NCBI GenBank assembly: GCA_020848735.1
Contig: JADLHO010000148.1
Coordinates: forward strand, 1 to 42,672
Source of the DNA: Planctomycetota bacterium
GTDB taxonomy: Bacteria; Planctomycetota; UBA1135; UBA2386
Length of the DNA: 42,672 nt
Direction of reading: 5' to 3'
A model generated the notes under the pieces. That model did no database searches. It was given only the letters and a program-made list of their open reading frames with translations, and was not told the origin of the DNA. Both the position numbers and the translations under genes were made by a program. Within the stretch, counting starts at the first letter, position 1. Each line of letters begins with the position of its first letter. Below are positions 35,153 through 42,672 of the stretch, one piece after another.

Positions 35153-37675
35153 TCACGCCTGCCGTGCCGCCGCGCGATGCCCCAGCCAGGTGATCAGGGC
35201 GATGCCGGCGAGCGGCACGAACGCGATCTCGCCATACGGTGCGGTGAAGTCGAAGCCGAGCGGCATCGTGGTGGCGAGGTTGGAGACGACGAAGAGCGTC
35301 GCCCCGGCGAGCAGGCCGAGACGGGAGAGCGTGACGATCACCAGGGTCATTCCGAGGACGACCGCGAGGATCGCCGGCCAGCTCCGCAGCCAGAGGAGGA
35401 TCTGCAGGGCGCAGATCGCCGCGATCAGTGCCGCCTCGGCGAGCCCCGGACGCCGCAGGACGCGCCGCGTGATCGTCACGAAGAGCAGCGCGGCGAACGC
35501 CGCGAGGATCCCGAAGAGGAGTCCGCCGCCGAGAGCCGTGGCGAGCGCGTACCGCAGGCCCTCGAAGACCCCGCCGTGGACGAAATGATTGGGCGGGTAG
35601 GCATTCCCGGTCCAGTCCTTCAGCCAGCCGGAGCCGACCCGGGTCGCGGCGAGCAGAAGACCGAGCACGACGCCGAGGAGCAGGTCGCGTCCGACGAGCG
35701 GATTGCGCAGGTCGCCCGCGAGGGCGCGCGTCCACGACACGACGAGGTGCGGCTGTCGGCTCCGCAGCGTGGGCTCGAGTGCGACATAGGCGAGCCACGC
35801 GAGGGCCCCGATCGTCAGCCCGCGTTGCAGCGCCTCGACGAGCAACGTGAGCACGCCGCCGAGCGTCGCGGGCGGGTCCGCGCGCAGGGCCAGCCCCGCA
35901 ATGGCGACGAGTCCGGTGAACGCCGCGAGCCGCCAGGCCCCGCGCCGATCGGCGCGGCGCAGCGCGAGATTGCGCCGGACGAGCCGGACCGTCCCCAGGA
36001 GGAGGATCGCGAGGATCGACACGCCGACGAGGGCCGCGGCGCGGGAGGCGCCGCCGTCCGCGGGAGCCCCATCCAATCCCGCATTGCCCCAGGGGCTGAC
36101 GATCTCGAAGGCCACCGGGCGACCGCGCCACGCCGCGGCCTCGATGCGGAGCGGCAGGTCCTCGTGATCGGCGTGACGCCCGGTCCACGCGACGTGCTCG
36201 TCGGCGAGCAGGGCGTGGGATCGCTCGGGCGCGCTCGGCGCCATGCGCGCGGGATCGAGACCGGCGGCCGCGAAGCAGCGGCTCCAATCGGTGGGCGCGT
36301 GGCCCGTCGGCTCGCCGTCGCCGGCGCCGGCGAAACGCGTATAGGCCAGGAGCCGGCCGCGCAGATCGAGGCGGATGAAGGCCTCGCCCGGCTCTGTGAT
36401 CGGTGGGTCGTCCGGCGCCACCTCGCCGTCGTTCCAGATCGTCGCGGCCTGGAGGGGGATCGGGCTCTCGCGGCGCCAATACGAATAGACCGGCGGCTGG
36501 CCGCTGCGCAGCCGTTCCCAGCGCTCCGGCGCCGGCCGCGGGTCGCCGGTCCAATCGAGCCAGCTCGTGTCGAACGTGAAGCCCTGCGCGTGGTCGGCCA
36601 CCCGACCCGGTCCCGCGAGCTCGTGGAGGATCGCCCGCGCGCGGTCGTCGAGGACCGCGACCGGCATCTCGAAGGGAGCGCGGCGATGGAGATTCACTCC
36701 CTCGGCGAGCGCGAGCAGCACGAAGAGCGTGGCGATGGCGCCGACGAGGACCTGCGCCGTGCGTCGCGTGAGTCCCGAAGGACCCATGGAAGCGGCGACG
36801 AGTTCGGGGGAAGGGGTCCGGCCCTCGGCGACGGCGATCGCGAGCGGATCGAGCCCGGGCAGGGCCAGTGCCACCTCCCGCGCCGAGCGCGGGCGCGAGG
36901 CCGGGTCCTTCGCGAGGCAACGCACGAGCAGCGCCTCGATCCCGGCATCGAGCTGGGGGGCGTGGAGCGAGGGGCTCGTCGGCTCTTCCGACGTGTGGGC
37001 CCGCAGCCACTCCGCGAGCGTGTTGGCGCGAAACGGCGCGGCGCCGCAGAACAGCTCGTAGAGGACCAGCCCGAGCGCATAGACGTCGCTCGCCACGCTC
37101 GCTTGGGCGCCATGGAACAACTCGGGCGCGAGGTAGGCCGGCGTGCCCGCGACGTCGTCGCTCCCGCTCGCCGCCGCGATCGCGAGTCCGAAGTCCGTGA
37201 TGCGGGCGCGGCCGTCGCCGTCGATCATCACGTTCGCGGGCTTGAGGTCGCGGTGGATGACGCCGCGATCGTGCGCGGCCTGCAGACCGGCGCAGAGCTG
37301 ACGCGCGACCTCGAGCGCCTTCGTCTCGGGGAGCTGGCCGATGCGGCGGAGGAGGCGCGCGAGGTCCTCGCCGTCGATGAACTCCATCGAGAGGAACGGG
37401 CGCTGCTCGAACGCGCCGATGTCGTGCAGGCGGCAGACGTGCGGATGCGAGACCTGCCGCGCATGCCGCAGCTCCGCGCGCAGCCGTTCGAGCGCCTGCG
37501 CGTCGCGCGCGAGGGCCGCGGGGAGGAACTTCAGGGCGAGCGTCTGGCCGAGCTCGAGGTCGTCGGCGCGGTAGACCTCGCCCATCCCGCCGCGGCCGAG
37601 CAGGGCGACGATGCGATAGCGGCCGGCGACGATCGCGCCGGGTTGCAGCGTGTCGGTGCTGCTCGGACTGGTCAT
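35153..37675 (-). CDS. Membrane Ser/Thr protein kinase with large C-terminal membrane domain
   Basis: The ATG at 37675 gives 840 residues; the longer open frame upstream overlaps the beta-helix gene. An intact Hanks-type kinase domain occupies residues ~18-285: glycine loop GRGGMGEVY (27-35), catalytic Lys in LALKF (K49), HRDLKPANVM (141-150), DFG (161-163) and LAPELF. One membrane helix follows at ~330 (VLVGAIATLFVLLALAEGV), then a ~230-residue extracytoplasmic part with many Trp (WLDWTGDPRPAPERWERL, PPVYSYWRRESPI). The C-terminal third has about seven more membrane helices. The tail is unlike PASTA kinases and may sense or transport something. It starts 22 bases after the beta-helix gene, so the two are likely an operon. 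Confidence 0.9.
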   Translation of the reverse strand: MTSPSSTDTLQPGAIVAGRYRIVALLGRGGMGEVYRADDLELGQTLALKFLPAALARDAQALERLRAELRHARQVSHPHVCRLHDIGAFEQRPFLSMEFIDGEDLARLLRRIGQLPETKALEVARQLCAGLQAAHDRGVIHRDLKPANVMIDGDGRARITDFGLAIAAASGSDDVAGTPAYLAPELFHGAQASVASDVYALGLVLYELFCGAAPFRANTLAEWLRAHTSEEPTSPSLHAPQLDAGIEALLVRCLAKDPASRPRSAREVALALPGLDPLAIAVAEGRTPSPELVAASMGPSGLTRRTAQVLVGAIATLFVLLALAEGVNLHRRAPFEMPVAVLDDRARAILHELAGPGRVADHAQGFTFDTSWLDWTGDPRPAPERWERLRSGQPPVYSYWRRESPIPLQAATIWNDGEVAPDDPPITEPGEAFIRLDLRGRLLAYTRFAGAGDGEPTGHAPTDWSRCFAAAGLDPARMAPSAPERSHALLADEHVAWTGRHADHEDLPLRIEAAAWRGRPVAFEIVSPWGNAGLDGAPADGGASRAAALVGVSILAILLLGTVRLVRRNLALRRADRRGAWRLAAFTGLVAIAGLALRADPPATLGGVLTLLVEALQRGLTIGALAWLAYVALEPTLRSRQPHLVVSWTRALAGDLRNPLVGRDLLLGVVLGLLLAATRVGSGWLKDWTGNAYPPNHFVHGGVFEGLRYALATALGGGLLFGILAAFAALLFVTITRRVLRRPGLAEAALIAAICALQILLWLRSWPAILAVVLGMTLVIVTLSRLGLLAGATLFVVSNLATTMPLGFDFTAPYGEIAFVPLAGIALITWLGHRAAARQA

Positions 37676-37697
37676 GGGGAACGCGGCAGGACGAGGA

Positions 37698-39725
37698 TCA
37701 CTTCGAGGTGCGGGCCCGTGGTCCCACCCCGCGGAGGTCGATGGACTCGATGCCGAGCGCCCGCGCGGGCGAGTCGTCGCGCAGGCGGTGATCGGCAGTG
37801 GCAGCGTCGACCATGCCGGGATCGACGATGCGGGAGCCGCCATCCATACCCGCCGCCTGCCACGCGGCGAAATCGAGCTTCCCGAAGCGGATGCCCGCGG
37901 GCTCGCGGCACCAGTAGAGGTTGCGGTCGAACGCGCAGCGCAGATCGCTGAGATCGCCGGCGAAGAGCGGGCCCTGCTGCCAGACGACGAGGTTCCGGGT
38001 GAACGTGAACGAACGATGCTCCTCGACCCGGGTGCGCTGCACCTGGGCATCGCGACCGTCGATCAGGACGTTGTTGTCGAAGACGTTGTCCCGCCCGTAG
38101 TGCTGGTGGAAGCCGCCGTGCGTCGTGCGCGCGACGACGTTGCGCTCGGCGCGCAGCTCGCTCGTGCCCTCGTCGAAGTAGATGCCCCAGCCGCCATAGC
38201 GCCGCGCGGCGATGTCGTGGAAGAGGTTGCCCACAATGAGGGTGCCCGGCTGCACGCCGAGCGTGTAGATGCCGGCGAGGTCGGAGAGCCACGGGCCGGT
38301 GCCGTCGCGACGCGCACCGATGTGGTGCACGTGATTGCCCTCGACGCGCTGATCGCGCGCCGCCGACGGACCGTAGCCCCAGGTCCAGCCGATGGAGATG
38401 CCCGTGTAGAGGAAGTCGTGGACCGCATTGTGGAGGAGGCGGTTGCCCGGGCTCTGCCCGATCCAGATGCCGATCGCGGAATGGAAGATCTGCCCGCCGT
38501 CGCCGATGTCGCAGTCGGACACGGTATTGGCCGAACTCAGGTCGTGGGCCTCGTCGGGGATGGCCGTGGTGCCGATCTTGATCCCACCCGCCCCGAGGTC
38601 ACGCATCACGCAGTACGAGATGCTGTTGCCGCTGCAGCCGCTGCCGAGTTCGAGCGCATAGCCGCCGAGCTGTGCGAACTCGCAGTCCTCGAAGCGGCAA
38701 TTCCGCGCGCCGGTCGCGTGGATCGCCGCCGGCACGAGGATCGCGGCCTGGGAGAAGCCGCCGGCGTCGGGAGAGGGCCAGTTCGAGCGGAACCCGGCTG
38801 GGAACCACCACTCCGCGTGACGGAACGAGAGCTCGCGGATCGTGAGTCCGTCGACGAACTGGCCGTCCTTAGGGCGGCCGTCTAGGTTCAGGAGCGTGAC
38901 GAGGCGCGGCACCCAGGCGCTCACCGTCGCGGGTTCCTCGCCGGGGAGCGGCAGGTAGCGCAGCGTTCCGGTCTTCCGGTCGACGCAGAACTCGCCGGGC
39001 TGGTCGAGATGGGCGAGCGCACCCTCGGCATACCAGAGGTCGCCGGCATCGAGACGGAACACGCTGCGTTTGGCGCAGCGCACGAGCCGCGTCCCGACGT
39101 CGACCGCCAGTACGGGGAGATGCGACTCGACCCAACGCGACATCACCACCAGGTCGGCGCCGATCGCGCGCTCGTCGAGATCCCCGGCGCGGAAGCGGAA
39201 GCCGTCGTTGCCGTGAGTCCAGTCACCGTCGGCAGCGGGGACGGCTTCGACCGGAAGCGTGTCGCGGTCGGGATGGCGCGCGAGGATGGCGCGGCGCTCG
39301 CCGATCCACAGCTCGCGCAGCTCTCTGTGCTCCGGACCGAGCTCGGCGATCCAGACGCGTTGGCCCGCGTGCTCGCCGACCCTCCACGACGCGATGCGCA
39401 GACCGCCGCTGAGCACGGCGCGTTCGCCGGCGCGCGATTCGATGGTGAGTCGTCCACCGTGCGCGGTGTGTTCGGGCCGGACGACGATCGGTGCGTCGAG
39501 CACGTGCGTGCCACCCGCGATGCGGAGGACGAGCGCAGTGGCGTCGCCCTGAGCGCGGCGTGCGGCGATTGCGTCGAGCGCGGCGGGCAGGCTCGCGTAT
39601 GCGCTCGTTCCGCCGTCGGCGCTGCCGAGTTCGAAGGGACCCTGGCCGGCGAGCGGGGCCTGGGGCAGCGCGGTGGCGAGAGCGGCGAGGACGGCGAGAA
39701 CCCCGAGATGTCGGACGCGATTCAT
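37698..39725 (-). CDS. Exported right-handed parallel beta-helix protein (polysaccharide-lyase-like)
   Basis: The ATG at 39725 gives 675 residues with a signal peptide ending QAPLAG|QGP. Early sequence (YASLPAALDAIAARRAQGD, RLTIESRAGERAVLSGG, IASWRV) is typical of beta-helix proteins that open with a carbohydrate-processing-like region. The core (residues ~330-600) has many coil-like repeats rich in Asn, His and Gly (CRFEDCEFAQLGG, NTVSDCDIGD, NRLLHNAVHDFLYTGISIG, VEGNHVHHIGA, VVARTTHGGFHQH, NVFDNNVLIDG). These are the pattern of a right-handed parallel beta helix as in pectate lyases and alginate or mannuronate epimerases. Catalytic residues cannot be assigned, so the substrate is open. It lacks the shared C-terminal module. 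It is likely co-transcribed with the kinase downstream. Confidence 0.88.
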   Translation of the reverse strand: MNRVRHLGVLAVLAALATALPQAPLAGQGPFELGSADGGTSAYASLPAALDAIAARRAQGDATALVLRIAGGTHVLDAPIVVRPEHTAHGGRLTIESRAGERAVLSGGLRIASWRVGEHAGQRVWIAELGPEHRELRELWIGERRAILARHPDRDTLPVEAVPAADGDWTHGNDGFRFRAGDLDERAIGADLVVMSRWVESHLPVLAVDVGTRLVRCAKRSVFRLDAGDLWYAEGALAHLDQPGEFCVDRKTGTLRYLPLPGEEPATVSAWVPRLVTLLNLDGRPKDGQFVDGLTIRELSFRHAEWWFPAGFRSNWPSPDAGGFSQAAILVPAAIHATGARNCRFEDCEFAQLGGYALELGSGCSGNSISYCVMRDLGAGGIKIGTTAIPDEAHDLSSANTVSDCDIGDGGQIFHSAIGIWIGQSPGNRLLHNAVHDFLYTGISIGWTWGYGPSAARDQRVEGNHVHHIGARRDGTGPWLSDLAGIYTLGVQPGTLIVGNLFHDIAARRYGGWGIYFDEGTSELRAERNVVARTTHGGFHQHYGRDNVFDNNVLIDGRDAQVQRTRVEEHRSFTFTRNLVVWQQGPLFAGDLSDLRCAFDRNLYWCREPAGIRFGKLDFAAWQAAGMDGGSRIVDPGMVDAATADHRLRDDSPARALGIESIDLRGVGPRARTSK

Positions 39726-39980
39726 GGCGGACGACTCGTGAGCGTGAGCGGGCTGCCCTTCGGATGCCGGCGGAGGCGCGGTTCGCGTCCGCGGCGTGCG
39801 GATGGCGCGGCCCGTCACGGTAGGGATCGCCGGGCGCCGAGGCTCGTTTGGCTTGCGCGTCCCGTGCGCGACCCGGACGCCCCGGCGTGCGGGATCCGCG
39901 CAACGGCGGCCAGGAGAAGCGCGATTCCGGGCACTTCGCCGCGGCGCCGGGAACGGTCCGGTCCTTGCCCGGCGCGCGTC

Positions 39981-42167
39981 ATGAGATCACGGACGCACGC
40001 CGCGCTCGCGGCCCTCCTCGCGGTGCCCTGCGCTCCGGCGCAGGCGACGCCGCAGCTCCTCTGGACGAACCCCTGGTCGAACCAGGCCACGGTCGCGAGC
40101 TACCTGTGGACCTCGCCACCCGCGAACCTCGAGGCCGCGGACGACTTCGACGTGAGCGGGACCATCACGCGGATCGTGATCGACGCGAACGGCTGCTCGA
40201 ACTGCGCGTCGCCGACGATCGCCGGCGCGGAGGTCCGCTTCTACCAATGGAATGCGGGCGCGGTGGGGGCACAGCTCCACCGCAGCTTCGTGCCCGCGGG
40301 CTCGCCGGGGCTGCGCTTCGACCCGCTCACGCCGCAGACGATCGACGTCACGTTGCCGGCGCCCTTCCTCGCGAGCGGCAGGCACTGGGTGTCGGTGCAG
40401 TTGCACTTCGTCGGCGGCGGGTATTGGAACGTCTGGGTCAGCAATCCGGGCAGTCCGCGCCTCTCGCCCGTGCGGGTGCGCGACCATCTCGGTTCGGGGA
40501 CCTGGGGACCGGCCTATGCGAGTCCCTGGTCGACGACCCCGCTCCACGCCGACCTCACGTTCCAGCTCTGGGGCGTGCCGGCCGGCTCGTCCGGGCAGCA
40601 GCAGACGCCGTGCGTCACCTGGTCGGAGCTCTCGACGACCCGACCGGCCGGCGCGAACCACAGCCTGCTGCGCGCCATCAAGGTCTTCGCGCACGACGAC
40701 GTCTGGGCCGTCGGCCATTCGACCATCCCCATCGGTCCCGACCGCGATCAGTTCACCACCGCGATGCATTGGGACGGGCTCCGCTGGTCGATCGTCCCGA
40801 GTCCGAGTCCCGGGCCTGCGCCCGGACTCATCACGTGCCAGCTCTGGGCGCTCGACGGCGTGGCGAGCAACGACCTCTGGGCCGCGGGCACCTACAAGAT
40901 CCAGGTCCCCGGTGGCTGGGTGGGCCAGCAGGTCTTCGCCATGCATTGGGACGGCTCGAGCTGGACCGTGCCGCCGGGACTGCCGCTGCCCAATACGAGC
41001 ATCGGCGCCGGCGTGAGCGGCTCGCGCGTGCTCGGCGTGAAGGCGATCTTCGCGAACGACGTGTGGTTCGTCGGGGATTGGCTCGACGTCGTGTCGTCGT
41101 CGAGCGGTCAGACGATCCGGCCCGGGCTGCTCACGCATTGGGACGGCTCCTCCTTCACGCAGTTCAACCAGCCCATCGTCACCGGTGTGGGGCACCAGTA
41201 CTTCAACGCCATCGACGCGAGCGGCCCCGCCGACATCTGGGTCGTGGGCGGCGCCGGTGTCGCGGGCAACCTGCCCGGCTCGCCGACGCCGGTCATCTTC
41301 CATTACGACGGCTCGCGCTGGACCCACCGCGTCTGCCCGACGCCGGGCAACCAGGTGAACCTCTACGACGTCGAGGTCCGTGCGCCGAACGACGTGTGGA
41401 TCTTCGGCATCTCGTCGACGCAGCTCCCCTCGCCGACCGCGACGACCTTCATGGTGCATTGGAACGGTTCCACCTGGACGCGCCTGCCCGGTCCGCCCGG
41501 CGGCGTGTCGAGCAAGGTCTTCGCCGCGAACGACATCTGGTCGGCCGGCTCCCGTGTCTGGCATTGGAACGGCAACGCCTGGTCGCAGTCGCACGCGTTC
41601 ACGAGCGTCTTCGAGGGCGGCCTCAGCGCGATCGACGGGATCCTGCCGTGCCAGCTCTTCGGCGCGGGCGGTCAATCCCTCATCGGTCAGGTCTGGCCCT
41701 TCGTCGCGCGCCAGGACTCGCTCGCCTATTGGCACGCGAACGAGCGCATGCCCTCGGTCGCCGCGGCGGCCCCCGCATCCCTGCGCATGACGAGCCCTCC
41801 GCGCCCGGGCGGCTCGCTCACGGTCGCGATCGACGATCCGCAGGCATCCCACGGCGCGCCGTCGGCCTCGACCCTCTGGCTCGTCGCCCTCGCGCCCGCC
41901 CCCGGTTTCCCGACGCCGATGCCCTTCCCGATCGGCGAAGCGTCGGGTCGCCCCGGCGAGCTCTTCATCGACCCGACCAGCCTCGGCTACATCTCGCCGC
42001 CGGTGACGCGCGGCGCGGGGCAGGGACCCGTCACGCACGGATTGCCGGTGCCGAACGACCTGGCGCTGCTCGGGTCCTCGTTGTTCACGCAGGGCGTGAT
42101 GCTCGACCCCGCGCAGCCGGCGAACCTGATCGTCACGAACGGTCTGGATCTGCGCGTCGGGTGGTGA
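39981..42167 (+). CDS. Exported beta-propeller protein with shared C-terminal module
   Basis: The ATG at 39981 gives 728 residues; the long frame upstream on this strand is a shadow. The signal peptide ends PCAPA|QAT. Residues ~25-200 form a beta-sandwich-like front (ADDFDVSGTITRIVIDANG, VRFYQWNAG). Residues ~210-590 hold about seven propeller blades with the pattern DVWAVG/DLWAAG/DVWFVG/DIWVVG/DVWIFG, each paired with MHWDGxxW or similar. This kind is common in bacterial surface proteins. The last ~128 residues are the shared module (GGSLTVAIDDPQ, GLPVPNDLALLGSSLFTQGV, MLDPAQPANLIVTNG, ending GLDLRVGW). It ends 35 bases inside the convergent gene. Its 255-bp divergent gap from 39725 shows no recognisable regulatory site. 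Confidence 0.9.
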   Translation: MRSRTHAALAALLAVPCAPAQATPQLLWTNPWSNQATVASYLWTSPPANLEAADDFDVSGTITRIVIDANGCSNCASPTIAGAEVRFYQWNAGAVGAQLHRSFVPAGSPGLRFDPLTPQTIDVTLPAPFLASGRHWVSVQLHFVGGGYWNVWVSNPGSPRLSPVRVRDHLGSGTWGPAYASPWSTTPLHADLTFQLWGVPAGSSGQQQTPCVTWSELSTTRPAGANHSLLRAIKVFAHDDVWAVGHSTIPIGPDRDQFTTAMHWDGLRWSIVPSPSPGPAPGLITCQLWALDGVASNDLWAAGTYKIQVPGGWVGQQVFAMHWDGSSWTVPPGLPLPNTSIGAGVSGSRVLGVKAIFANDVWFVGDWLDVVSSSSGQTIRPGLLTHWDGSSFTQFNQPIVTGVGHQYFNAIDASGPADIWVVGGAGVAGNLPGSPTPVIFHYDGSRWTHRVCPTPGNQVNLYDVEVRAPNDVWIFGISSTQLPSPTATTFMVHWNGSTWTRLPGPPGGVSSKVFAANDIWSAGSRVWHWNGNAWSQSHAFTSVFEGGLSAIDGILPCQLFGAGGQSLIGQVWPFVARQDSLAYWHANERMPSVAAAAPASLRMTSPPRPGGSLTVAIDDPQASHGAPSASTLWLVALAPAPGFPTPMPFPIGEASGRPGELFIDPTSLGYISPPVTRGAGQGPVTHGLPVPNDLALLGSSLFTQGVMLDPAQPANLIVTNGLDLRVGW

Positions 42168-42540
42168 GCGGCAGGCGTCTGGCCGCCGCCCACCGATGCG
42201 CGCGCAGCACCCGCCGTGTGATCGGATTCCAGCGCCCCGTCCAGTTCGTGTGGGCGACGGCGAGCTGGACCAGCGCCACGCCGAGCCCGACGACGACGAA
42301 GACCCAGGCGAAGAGCCTCGAGCCGCTGAGCCAGACGAGGCCGAGCGCCGCGGCGACGATCAGCACCGCGAGACCGAAGACGAGCGCGGCCGTCGCGCGC
42401 ACGCCGCAGCGGCGCATGAGCGATCGCGCGAGCGGATTGGTCTCGGCGTCGGGCTCGTGCACCGCGCGCGGCGTGCTGAGACCGTCCAGGGCCTTCGTGA
42501 CGAGGAGGGCGAAGGCCGTGACGAGGAGGGCCGCGGTCAT
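42133..42540 (-). CDS. Small integral membrane protein, DUF5658-like
   Basis: The 135-residue protein begins at ATG 42540 with a hydrophobic segment (AALLVTAFALLVTKALDGLS) followed by HEPDAETNPLARSL. The E-x-N-P pattern after the first helix resembles DUF5658-type proteins. Two more membrane helices follow (TAALVFGLAVLIVAAALGLV; FAWVFVVVGLGVALVQLAV). The C terminus is Arg-rich and cytosolic. Its end overlaps the convergent beta-propeller gene by 35 bases, the only convergent overlap in the window. Function unknown. It follows the partial gene at the right edge closely (six bases between the stop there and this start), so the two are probably in one operon. Confidence 0.7.
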   Translation of the reverse strand: MTAALLVTAFALLVTKALDGLSTPRAVHEPDAETNPLARSLMRRCGVRATAALVFGLAVLIVAAALGLVWLSGSRLFAWVFVVVGLGVALVQLAVAHTNWTGRWNPITRRVLRAHRWAAARRLPLTTRRADPDRS

Positions 42541-42546
42541 GCCCCC

Positions 42547-42672
42547 TCAGCCCTGATCGCCGAACTGGTCGAAGAGCAGGCCCTTGCTCCGCTGGTAATA
42601 CACGGGGCTCTGGCGCGAGCCCTTGTGCGCGAGGTCGGCCGCCACGCGGCGCGTGCGTTCGTGCATCGGCCG
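42547..42672 (-). CDS. C-terminal end of an unidentified gene cut by the window edge
   Basis: The minus-strand frame is open from the right edge to a TGA at 42547-42549 and ends YYQRSKGLLFDQFGDQG. An in-frame ATG near 42666 could be a real start of a 39-residue product, but more likely the gene continues beyond the window. The visible part is basic (ERTRRVAADLAHKGSR) with no recognised domain. Proximity suggests co-transcription with the small membrane protein. Confidence 0.55.
   Translation of the reverse strand, partial: RPMHERTRRVAADLAHKGSRQSPVYYQRSKGLLFDQFGDQG

Noticed and set aside
35177..37951. A 924-codon open frame antisense to the kinase
   Set aside because: Shadow of the kinase gene: composition is dominated by Arg, Glu and Ala, no domain, and the true gene has all kinase motifs.

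Overview
The window is uniformly GC-rich bacterial chromosome. It reads most like a member of the Planctomycetota, probably a deep marine or freshwater lineage. The reasons are a DUF1800/DUF1501 pair in one operon, many large exported repeat proteins (FG-GAP, ELWxxDGT, beta-propeller, beta-helix), a Ser/Thr kinase with a large membrane part, a class II photolyase and frequent GTG/TTG starts. This placement is inferred from gene content; there is no rRNA or other phylogenetic marker in the window. No tRNA, rRNA, CRISPR array, intact insertion sequence or prophage is visible.

Layout. 1-3.5 kb: the end of a GH127-like glycosidase coupled to a B12-binding radical SAM protein, facing a GtrB-like glycosyltransferase. 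4.7-11.2 kb: an exported protein, a two-gene NorC/NorB-like respiratory unit, a DUF2007 membrane protein and a copper P-type ATPase. 11.3-13.2 kb: an exported glycosylasparaginase and a LuxR-type regulator whose receiver lacks its phospho-acceptor Asp. 13.2-13.7 kb: a gene-poor stretch with a paired 18-nt repeat, possibly an insertion-sequence relic. 13.7-19.2 kb: two exported proteins, an acetyltransferase, a class II photolyase and, divergently, an SRPBCC protein and an exported alpha/beta hydrolase. 19.3-22.3 kb: a translationally coupled set of an exported STN-domain protein, an ECF sigma factor and a membrane protein in the anti-sigma position. 22.4-26.7 kb: an ATGA-coupled operon of an exported protein, DUF1800 and DUF1501. 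26.7-35.0 kb: a minus-strand run of giant exported repeat proteins, a probable 64-residue protein, an exported metallo-amidohydrolase and a frameshifted exported protein. 35.2-39.7 kb: a membrane Ser/Thr kinase with an exported beta-helix protein. 40-42.7 kb: an exported beta-propeller protein, a small membrane protein and the edge of another gene.

Two patterns cut across gene boundaries. First, eight exported proteins with unrelated front halves share a C-terminal beta-rich module of about 110-130 residues, usually ending in a short strand near the C terminus. It does not look like PEP-CTERM or LPXTG, and I know of no assigned function. Second, all eleven proteins with an ordinary signal peptide have Gln directly after the predicted cleavage site (AxA|Q or AxG|Q). 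Together they suggest a lineage-specific export and surface-sorting system, with mature N termini that could become pyroglutamate. This is the best candidate here for an undescribed system.
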